DNA of 5,371 nucleotides from the NCBI GenBank assembly GCA_014729315.1, contig WJKD01000353.1:1-5371 (forward strand). The letters are read 5' to 3'. The translations under genes and the position numbers were made by a program. Shown here one piece after another: positions 1 through 5,371 of the stretch (its first letter is position 1; every line of letters begins with the position of its first letter). The notes under the pieces were generated by a model. The model did not search any database and was not told where the DNA came from. It saw only the letters and a program-made list of their open reading frames with translations. Source of the DNA: Promethearchaeota archaeon (GTDB lineage Archaea; Asgardarchaeota; Lokiarchaeia; Sigynarchaeales; SOKP01).

Positions 1-366
1 ACCTCCATTTACGTCCCGCTCTACTGTGGCATCACAGACGTGCCCGAATCATTCAAAACTCCGGGACGCAAAACCGGCTACAGCCGAAAATCCGCCTGGT
101 GGGCTTTCAACCGCCTGGGCACCCTCACCGCCCAGCGCTGGGGCGACATGCGCCACAATGTGACCGAAGTCTGGTCACCCATGCAACAGGAACTCTTCAC
201 CAACCAGCCCGACATCGAACAACAAGCCCTGTCACTCCACAAAAAAAATCCGCAAAAAGCCAGAACCTTTTTAACGGATTACAGCATAAAATGGGGCAAT
301 ACCGTCGTCCAAAAAGCCTGGGATTTGGGGGATATGTTGTGGACGCGGTATGATGAGAAGTTTTAA
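1..366 (+). CDS. Peptidase family C69 dipeptidase, C-terminal part (5' end outside window)
   Basis: This is the last 121 residues of a dipeptidase of family C69 (PepD-like, N-terminal-nucleophile fold), which splits dipeptides. The reading frame is open from base 1 to the TAA at 364-366, so the gene begins upstream of the window. The catalytic N-terminal cysteine is not in view. Recognition rests on the family's C-terminal pattern: 'PLYCGITDVPESF' (residues 6-18), the 'SAWWAFN' segment (31-37), a helical stretch with W47-x-x-M50, and the tail with 'NPQKARTFLTDYS' followed by a Trp-rich helix. A GTG at 40-42 could be mistaken for a start, but the residues before it match the family and no ribosome site precedes it. 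The first 240 bases are about 59% GC, much richer than everything to the right. It converges on the small gene at 450-845. Family assignment is from memory of the pattern, not from a search. Confidence 0.85.
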   Translation, partial: TSIYVPLYCGITDVPESFKTPGRKTGYSRKSAWWAFNRLGTLTAQRWGDMRHNVTEVWSPMQQELFTNQPDIEQQALSLHKKNPQKARTFLTDYSIKWGNTVVQKAWDLGDMLWTRYDEKF

Positions 367-385
367 AATACAAAACTGAAATACA

Positions 386-439
386 AAAAGCGAAGCTATC
401 TTTAAAAAACGCATCTGCATCAAAGACTGCTTCGCTTTT
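386..439. terminator. Probable bidirectional terminator between convergent genes
   Basis: AAAAGCGAAGC (386-396) is the exact reverse complement of GCTTCGCTTTT (429-439), giving a perfect 11-bp stem. The 32-base interior can fold further through TCTTT (399-403) with AAAGA (422-426). On the + strand the stem runs into TTTTCTTTTC, and on the - strand into TTTTTGTATTT, so it can serve both the dipeptidase gene and the small gene on the other strand. It lies 19 bases after the stop at 366 and 10 bases past the stop of the gene ending at 450. The long interior is less typical of a compact intrinsic terminator. Confidence 0.65.
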
Positions 440-449
440 CTTTTCGGTA

Positions 450-845
450 TTACTTCTCAATGGCGGCAATGACTGCTTCTCTAATTTTTGAGGATTTTAG
501 AAATCCGCTGAAATCTCCTTTGTAGTTCTTAGTCACTTGCTTTTTATTGCTTCCGTTCAGGTTTTTTGAGGTAATAGTTACCACATAAATCTGATCAACT
601 CTGCTAACCAAACCGGATACTTCTTTTGCGTACTTTTTATCGTTGTTGTAATTTGAGACAATTGATTTAATCTGAGCCTTTATCTGACTCGCCTGCCCTG
701 ATGATAAATTATTTAAATCGATTGTCCCCAATTTAATGACCGGGTTTGGCTTTCCTTCACAACTATTTGAATTTAATAAAAATGCATGTACCATTACAAA
801 AATCACGACCGCCCCAACTCGAAGCTTACCCAGTTGCGAAAACAT
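450..845 (-). CDS. Small exported or membrane-anchored protein, unknown function
   Basis: The gene encodes 131 residues and I do not recognise the family. The N-terminus is signal-like: basic residues (K7, R9), then a hydrophobic stretch from V10 to L24, then a polar Asn/Ser segment with a single cysteine at 29. The residues before C29 (S-N-S) do not form a normal lipobox, so lipoprotein status is doubtful. Cleavage by signal peptidase I after A21 (V-H-A) or retention as a membrane anchor are alternatives. The mature part (about 30-131) is Lys/Asn-rich, with a likely helix at 50-67, a beta-like segment around 84-94 ('QIYVVTITSK') and a C-terminal helix at 119-131. The ATG at 845 is chosen because an AGGAGG lies 7 bases upstream. 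It converges on the dipeptidase gene and lies 308 bp downstream of the TPR gene on the same strand, so it is probably its own transcript. The start, export-like N-terminus and strong ribosome site favour a real gene. Confidence 0.75.
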   Translation of the reverse strand: MFSQLGKLRVGAVVIFVMVHAFLLNSNSCEGKPNPVIKLGTIDLNNLSSGQASQIKAQIKSIVSNYNNDKKYAKEVSGLVSRVDQIYVVTITSKNLNGSNKKQVTKNYKGDFSGFLKSSKIREAVIAAIEK

Positions 846-852
846 TTGGTGT

Positions 853-858
853 CCTCCT
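853..858 (-). promoter_or_regulatory. Shine-Dalgarno site of the small exported-protein gene
   Basis: Read on the - strand this is AGGAGG, 7 bases before the ATG at 845-843. It fixes the start of the 131-residue gene and shows that this organism uses classical anti-SD pairing. Confidence 0.85.
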
Positions 859-908
859 AGATGATTATTGCTTTATTCTCAATTATTTTGGTAATATGAA
901 AGGCAATA

Positions 909-937
909 AACATACCACGAAGAAGTATATTTTCTAA
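909..937 (-). promoter_or_regulatory. Candidate promoter for the small exported-protein gene
   Basis: On the - strand, TTAGAA (937-932) and TATGTT (914-909) are separated by 17 bases, with a TG extension before the -10 box (TGGTATGTT). The same bases, TATGTTTA, also match seven of eight positions of the Bacteroidota -7 element TAnnTTTG. It would give a leader of roughly 55-60 bases before the ATG at 845. The -35 match is only three of six and the region is AT-rich, so chance matches are expected. Confidence 0.2.
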
Positions 938-1134
938 GCTTCTTATCAATTAAATCAATTTATAAACATAAAAATCTGTTCTCACATATCAAATATGAAT
1001 GTGTTCATTTTTAGCTGAATTATTATTTTTATTATTTAGAATTGGAGATCTTTTGCTATTTTTTATACATAATTTCTTCGCAATGTTTCAATTACAGCAA
1101 ATTAAAACATTATTAGTTATTGAGGAATTTATTA

Positions 1135-1156
1135 TAACCTAAATAACAAAAGGTTA
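1135..1156 (-). terminator. Weak hairpin at the end of the TPR/membrane-protein gene
   Basis: On the - strand TAACCT (1156-1151) can pair with AGGTTA (1140-1135) across a 10-base loop. The left arm includes the TAA stop codon itself. The stem has only 6 bp with two G-C pairs, and the bases after it (TAATAAATT) are not a clean T-run, so termination here is uncertain. Confidence 0.2.
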
Positions 1157-4057
1157 GGTCGAATAATACCATTCGATTACAGCACTTACTATTATGCCAA
1201 TTACTAAACCTATTACAGGTAATAGTACCCTCATCGTTTGGTTATTCGCTATCCATAATAATAAATTTGGAATTATATTATGTTTTACTTCTAAATTTTT
1301 TGGTTCACCAATCTTGAGGTAATATATTCTTTGGCTAAAATCCGTAATAAATCCATTGCTATCTAATGATAAATCAAATTTTTCAAATTTATCGGATTTA
1401 AATATAAAATGCTCATCTTTCTTTATATTAATTGTATCTTCTTTACTAAAGTGGATCACTATTTTACTATCACCTCTAATCGTGCTTATTTTTTTGTTAT
1501 TAGCAATTAATTCCAGTTGATCGTAAAAATTTATAAATCTACCTTTTCGATTTTTAAAAATTGTTATCGAATTACTATTTAATATATCTCTTTTAAAAAA
1601 TATTTCTAACCTAGTAGAATTTTTTATCCCATTGATTTCAATATTCTTTATACCATCTAATGGAGCTAGTAATAATTCACATTGTTCATTCTTGCTTACT
1701 TCATAAATTAACTCTTTATCTTGGTAAAACTCACATTCACCTAATTTTAACTTAAAATCATTTGCCTTAATATTAAATTTATAATTTTGAAACGAAGACG
1801 TTCCGGAAAAATCTTTTTTTATTCCATTTCTAATAATCAATGTGTTGTCTTGTTTTTGAAATCCCATTTCACTATTAAGAGGCAGAAACAACTCTTTAAT
1901 TTGCAAATCAGATGAATTTTTAACTATTTCAGCATCCACATTCAGCGTACCTTCTGGAGGTTTGATAATTAATTCACCACTAATCAGTTTTTTACAATTT
2001 AAATTTTTAATCTCTGTTTTCTGTATAGTTATTTTCATATATTTAACATTTTTTATCGTAAGTTCTTCAATATCTTGTGATTCAGAAAATATATTGTTGC
2101 TTTTTCTATTAGATACTAGATTGAAACTGATATGCCTAGAATATATTTTAAATGTCGTATAAATAAATGTAGGTATAAAAATTAAAACAATTGTAAAAAA
2201 TAATAATAGTGCTGCAAATATTATTAATCCTCTTATTAACACATCTAACTTTTTAAGGTTTTCTATTAAGACATCATACAAATTACCAAAATCGATAAAA
2301 AATATCAATAAGAGTAAAACTAGTAAAAGATAAAATTTGAGAGAAGATAAAATTATCTTCATAATTTCAAATAATTTTATCATTATCTTATTTAATGAAA
2401 ATCTTTTAAACTTTAATATTTTCATTAAATAAATAGATAAAATGATAGAGATTAACAATACTATAATTACTATTATAACGATCTCACGTATAATAATCTT
2501 TTGCTTACTTTCTTTTATTTTTGTTCTAATAATTGCATTTACATGCGCATTTATATATGATTTACTAGAATCAAGCTCCAACGCTTCCGAGTAAAATTTA
2601 TTTGCTTGTTTCCAATCTTTTCTATCATAAGCTAAATCACCCTTTACCTTAGCAATTCGGTAATTTACATCTTTATAATCTGTAACTGAATCTTGTATCT
2701 CATTATACAAAGTTAAAGCAGCACTCCAATATCCATCTCCCTCTTTTAATTGTGCTTTTTTGTAAAGGTCAGCGATTTTTAAAGTATCAATAGCAATTTT
2801 AATTTTGGGATTTTTTGTATCTTCATAGGCAACTATCAAATAATTTCTTGCTTTTAAATAATTTCCATCTTTGATATATTTCTGTCCTTTCTCAATTACT
2901 TGATATATTTTTCCTCTTTCGCCTAATTCCTCTTGAAATTTAATAAAAGTTTTCCATATTTTATTAATTTGATCCTTACCCTCAGCATACTCGAATGCCT
3001 TATTAAAATAACCAATTCTCTTTTTTAACTCATCGTCATTCAAATTTTTATAATCTAAATTCCACGCTCCTCTATCGAACCAATAATCTGAAAATCTTGA
3101 TCGACTCCCTTTCAACTTTTTCAGTGCATCGTTATGGCCCGGCTTCTTTTCCAATACTTTTTTAAAGCACACTATAGCTGAGCTAAATTGATTCTTATCC
3201 AATAATGAATCACCTTTATTAATGTTATAATTTACAATACTATCAACTTTTATCTCATGTATGGTCTCAGTAATTTCCTTCTCGATAATTTCATTATCCG
3301 GTTCTAAATCCGTTGCTTTCTTTAGTTCCTTAAGAGATGCTTGTAAATCGCCTTCCTTCTTCCTGATTTCGCTTAATATCAAATACGGTTCACTACTATC
3401 CGGCAATATTTTTTTCAACCTATTTAAATTATCAATAGCTTGAGCCTTATCTTTTTGCTTTTTAATACACTCAAAAATATTCGTATACGCAGTCTCATTA
3501 GAAGGATCAATTTTTAATACTTCATAAAAATTATCTATTGCCTGTGGATATTTTCCCTTTCTGCAATATAATAATCCCAAAGAGAGATATGCTTGCCAAA
3601 ATTTTGGTTTCACACTAATTGTCTTTTTATAATTTTGCACAGCTAAATCAAAATTGGATGATTTTAAATTTTTCAATATAATATTAAATAGATCCATATC
3701 ATCGTATATTTGTGCGAGTTCAAAAAGCCATTTATAGTCATTCGGCTTTATCCGCAACGCATGATTTATTCCGCTTAGTGCGTTTATATACTGGCTATTA
3801 GCAGAATCACGACTGGTAGCATTTTGTATTTGCTCGCGTCCTAATTGTCGATAGCTTGCTCCAAGCAAGAATAAAGCCTCAGCATCATCCTCTTGATCAA
3901 GAACAGCTTTTTCAAATTCTTTGATAGCTTTTCTCAATTCCCCGGATTCTAAATATTCTTTCCCGTTTATCTTATGCTTGTTTTCAGCTAAACAAATTGA
4001 ACTTGAAAAAAGAAGCAAAAGAGTAAAAGCTGTAAGGATACTTTTACTTCTTAGCAT
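1154..4057 (-). CDS. Exported TPR solenoid with four membrane helices and a beta-rich domain, unknown function
   Basis: The 967-residue protein starts with a signal peptide (1-24, hydrophobic core 7-21, likely cut after C-L-A24). A TPR solenoid fills 25-510: clear repeats at about 29-62, 121-153, 154-187, 188-221, 222-255, 273-307, 385-417, 427-460 and 463-496, with typical small/aromatic spacing and closing Pro residues ('KIDPSN', 'DLEPDN'). Membrane helices follow at about 521-545, 574-590 and 607-636. Residues 637-942 form a beta-rich domain of alternating hydrophobic residues that I cannot assign. A last helix (943-962) ends in a six-residue tail. Basic residues after helices 1 and 3 suggest the TPR arm is periplasmic and the beta-rich domain cytoplasmic. 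TPR arms bind proteins, so a scaffold, sensor or export-accessory role is plausible but inferred. No catalytic motif is visible. The ATG at 4057 follows a perfect ribosome site, and the gene starts 18 bp after the T9SS-protein gene, so they are probably co-transcribed. It is very AT-rich. Confidence 0.9.
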   Translation of the reverse strand: MLRSKSILTAFTLLLLFSSSICLAENKHKINGKEYLESGELRKAIKEFEKAVLDQEDDAEALFLLGASYRQLGREQIQNATSRDSANSQYINALSGINHALRIKPNDYKWLFELAQIYDDMDLFNIILKNLKSSNFDLAVQNYKKTISVKPKFWQAYLSLGLLYCRKGKYPQAIDNFYEVLKIDPSNETAYTNIFECIKKQKDKAQAIDNLNRLKKILPDSSEPYLILSEIRKKEGDLQASLKELKKATDLEPDNEIIEKEITETIHEIKVDSIVNYNINKGDSLLDKNQFSSAIVCFKKVLEKKPGHNDALKKLKGSRSRFSDYWFDRGAWNLDYKNLNDDELKKRIGYFNKAFEYAEGKDQINKIWKTFIKFQEELGERGKIYQVIEKGQKYIKDGNYLKARNYLIVAYEDTKNPKIKIAIDTLKIADLYKKAQLKEGDGYWSAALTLYNEIQDSVTDYKDVNYRIAKVKGDLAYDRKDWKQANKFYSEALELDSSKSYINAHVNAIIRTKIKESKQKIIIREIVIIVIIVLLISIILSIYLMKILKFKRFSLNKIMIKLFEIMKIILSSLKFYLLLVLLLLIFFIDFGNLYDVLIENLKKLDVLIRGLIIFAALLLFFTIVLIFIPTFIYTTFKIYSRHISFNLVSNRKSNNIFSESQDIEELTIKNVKYMKITIQKTEIKNLNCKKLISGELIIKPPEGTLNVDAEIVKNSSDLQIKELFLPLNSEMGFQKQDNTLIIRNGIKKDFSGTSSFQNYKFNIKANDFKLKLGECEFYQDKELIYEVSKNEQCELLLAPLDGIKNIEINGIKNSTRLEIFFKRDILNSNSITIFKNRKGRFINFYDQLELIANNKKISTIRGDSKIVIHFSKEDTINIKKDEHFIFKSDKFEKFDLSLDSNGFITDFSQRIYYLKIGEPKNLEVKHNIIPNLLLWIANNQTMRVLLPVIGLVIGIIVSAVIEWYYST

Positions 4058-4064
4058 GAGAAAA

Positions 4065-4073
4065 TCACCTCCT
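4065..4073 (-). promoter_or_regulatory. Very strong Shine-Dalgarno site of the TPR/membrane-protein gene
   Basis: The - strand reads AGGAGGTGA, matching the complement of the 16S rRNA 3' tail along its length, with 7 bases before the ATG at 4057-4055. It lies wholly inside the 18-bp gap after the TAA of the upstream gene, so the second gene of the pair is well set up for its own initiation within one transcript. Confidence 0.9.
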
Positions 4074-4075
4074 GT

Positions 4076-5371
4076 TTATCTAATCAACACCATCTTGATT
4101 GTATTTGAGTACTTTCTGGTAATAATTTTACAAAAATAGATGCCACTGGAAACGGTAAAATTTTGATCATTTGTTCCATCCCAGGTCAAAATTATTTTGC
4201 CCGGCTCAAACAATTTGTTATTTGCAATTGTTTTCACCTGTGAGCCAGTGACATTAAAAATGCAAATATCCCCTTCTATTTGTTCAGGCACATCAAAACA
4301 AATATTTGTTGAATTATTAAACGGATTCGGGAAATTCGGATAAAAACAAAATTCTGACGGGACGAATGAATTATCATTTTCGTTGACAAACTCTGACGAT
4401 CCCACCAATAATCGAAATTTTTCATATCCGGCTTCGTTGTTCGACACATAACTAATTTTATTTTTTTTTCTCAAATTCACCGGACGAGTTAATTTATTTG
4501 CAATCAATTTTATGTTATACTCCTGTGGAACCACATCCAAATTTGTAAAATCTAACGTAACTTTCCCATTTTTAATATTCGTATACACGTTAAAATCCCA
4601 AAAATTACCATCGACATTTGGAGCCTGTACATCCACTGTAAAGTAGTCAAAGACTTTATTCCACTCAGGGTGTGGGAATGTCATCATTACATATTGTCCG
4701 ATTGGTGGTGGTTCCGGTTTATCAAAATTATCAAAACCACGAGAAGCCTTTTCCGCCACCGCAGCGATATTTTCGTTATTCTGCGCATTTTGACAGGAAG
4801 CATTAATTTTTATAAACCATTCAAATTGATTGCTGTTTACCGATTTTGCCAATCCCGATTCAAAATATGGATAGCGGAGATCAGGCTTTATTCTAAAAGT
4901 ATCATTATTTTCAACATAAATTGCATATCCCTGCCAGGGCTCTATATTTGTTGCATAATTTATCCATTGTCCTGTATACTCCCAAACTTCAGGCAATCCA
5001 TTATTTATGGACGTATTTTCTATTGGTATTGAAAAATCATACGGATTTCCAATTAAATTCCAGCCCTTTTGCAAAGGTATCTTAAAAGTATAATTTGTTG
5101 GATTTGTAAAGCCTGATTTGCTCTGTATATATTTTCCTGAAAACTTCTCGGTAGCCAACAGAAAAAACGCTTTGCCTGGTTCAAATGGTGAAAAATCAGC
5201 ACTGTTTAGATAAATGAATGAATCTGTTTCACTGTAATGATGGTAATCTGCACACCGCCAGATAGTCTGATCGTAATCATTCACCTCCAAACTCGAAAAT
5301 AAAATATCTTTGGCTGATTTTTTCCCGTCATCTATCTGTATCGGTATTGATATTAAGCGATAATCTTGTTG
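4076..5371 (-). CDS. T9SS type A sorting-domain protein, C-terminal part (5' end outside window)
   Basis: The frame is open from the right edge to the TAA at 4078-4076, giving 431 residues of a longer protein. A TTG at 5290-5288 is not the start, because the codons before it read 'YRLISIPIQ', the opening strand of the same domain. Numbering from the edge, residues 1-165 form a beta-rich module common in FCB surface proteins ('FEPGKAFFLL' 63-72, 'GWNLIGNPYDF' 103-113, 'WQGYAIYVE' 146-154). Residues 183-330 resemble the module that often precedes the sorting domain, with an acidic/Pro stretch ('FDKPEPPP'). Residues 341-431 are the sorting domain: 'YPNFPNPFNNST', a swap-like 'GDICIFNVTGSQVKTI', 'TWDGTN', 'SSGIYFCKI' and the basic tail 'KMVLIR', matching the Por-secretion tail and FlgD-like Ig family. 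Such proteins cross the inner membrane by Sec and the outer membrane by T9SS, and end up on the surface or outside. The functional N-terminal domain is not in view. It is the first visible gene of an operon with the TPR/membrane gene. Confidence 0.88.
   Translation of the reverse strand, partial: QQDYRLISIPIQIDDGKKSAKDILFSSLEVNDYDQTIWRCADYHHYSETDSFIYLNSADFSPFEPGKAFFLLATEKFSGKYIQSKSGFTNPTNYTFKIPLQKGWNLIGNPYDFSIPIENTSINNGLPEVWEYTGQWINYATNIEPWQGYAIYVENNDTFRIKPDLRYPYFESGLAKSVNSNQFEWFIKINASCQNAQNNENIAAVAEKASRGFDNFDKPEPPPIGQYVMMTFPHPEWNKVFDYFTVDVQAPNVDGNFWDFNVYTNIKNGKVTLDFTNLDVVPQEYNIKLIANKLTRPVNLRKKNKISYVSNNEAGYEKFRLLVGSSEFVNENDNSFVPSEFCFYPNFPNPFNNSTNICFDVPEQIEGDICIFNVTGSQVKTIANNKLFEPGKIILTWDGTNDQNFTVSSGIYFCKIITRKYSNTIKMVLIR

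Larger units (their letters stand above)
846..1153. other. AT-rich intergenic region, no gene seen
   Basis: These 308 bases lie between the stop of the TPR/membrane gene and the start of the small exported-protein gene, both read right to left. The left end holds the ribosome site and a possible promoter of the small gene. A perfect short inverted repeat, CATAT-CAA-ATATG, sits at 985-997 and is flanked by CACAT (983-987) and ATGTG (999-1003). The rest is A/T tracts with no convincing reading frame, tRNA or repeat on either strand. Confidence 0.6.

Noticed and set aside
40..42. GTG as a start codon for the dipeptidase gene
   Set aside because: The frame stays open to base 1, the residues before it fit the C69 family, and no ribosome site precedes it.
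197..469. Open frame of 90 codons on the - strand
   Set aside because: It overlaps the dipeptidase end and the terminator stem, with a Cys/Phe-rich product typical of an antisense shadow.
770..790. Lipoprotein signal around C29 of the small exported protein
   Set aside because: The three residues before the cysteine are S-N-S, without the hydrophobic residue expected at -3, so I did not call it a lipoprotein.
746..937. Open frame of 63 codons on the + strand
   Set aside because: It is antisense to the start of the small exported-protein gene and has no ribosome site.
846..1153. Possible small RNA or CRISPR-like repeat in the intergenic region
   Set aside because: No repeated units, no GC-rich structured core and no paired promoter and terminator could be found.
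2346..2381. Perfect 11-bp inverted repeat GATAAAATTAT / ATAATTTTATC
   Set aside because: It lies within the AT-rich code for the Lys/Ile-rich loop after membrane helix 1 and has almost no G-C pairs, so base composition explains it.
4670..5032. Open frame of 120 codons on the + strand
   Set aside because: It lies inside the T9SS-sorted protein gene, has no ribosome site and gives an unconvincing Ile/Phe/Ser-rich product.
5288..5290. TTG as a start codon for the T9SS-sorted protein
   Set aside because: The frame continues to the window edge and the 27 codons before it read like the opening strand of the same domain. The GGAGGTG here is just coding sequence; the ATG it precedes is in another frame and gives only a short reading frame.

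Overview
The window looks like a piece of chromosome from an anaerobic or environmental member of the FCB superphylum (Bacteroidota/Ignavibacteriota/Calditrichota/KSB1-like lineages). The main reason is a protein ending in a type IX secretion (T9SS, Por-secretion) C-terminal sorting domain with the 'YPNFPNPFN' entry motif and an FlgD-like Ig fold. Two genes have near-perfect Shine-Dalgarno sequences (AGGAGG, AGGAGGTGA). True Bacteroidota usually lack these, so a deeper FCB lineage such as Calditrichota, KSB1 or Ignavibacteriota fits better. This placement is an inference.

Layout. Bases 1-366 (+) hold the last 121 codons of a peptidase family C69 (PepD-like) dipeptidase. A perfect 11-bp stem (386-439) follows and sits between two convergent genes, probably as a bidirectional terminator. 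Bases 450-845 (-) encode a small exported or membrane-anchored protein that I do not recognise. Bases 846-1153 are AT-rich and gene-free; they hold the leader of the small gene and the 3' end region of the next transcript. Bases 1154-4057 (-) encode a 967-residue protein with a signal peptide, a long TPR solenoid, three central membrane helices, a beta-rich domain of about 300 residues and a final membrane helix. Bases 4076-5371 (-) hold the C-terminal 431 residues of a T9SS-sorted surface or secreted protein that runs off the right edge.

How the genes work together. The T9SS-sorted protein and the TPR/membrane protein are separated by only 18 bp, with the strong ribosome site of the second inside that gap, so they are very likely one operon read right to left. 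One product is predicted to end up at the cell surface or outside. The other is predicted to be an inner-membrane protein with a periplasmic TPR arm and a cytoplasmic beta-rich domain. Such a pair could be a scaffold or signalling device linked to an exported protein, but nothing in the sequence proves a joint function. The small exported protein downstream appears to have its own leader and to be a separate unit.

The dipeptidase end is GC-rich (about 59% over the first 240 bases by hand count). The TPR gene is very AT-rich (sampled 60-base rows of 18% and 38% GC). The sharp change at the convergent junction suggests the boundary between a conserved core gene and a more variable accessory stretch. 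I saw no tRNA, rRNA, CRISPR array, insertion sequence or phage gene.
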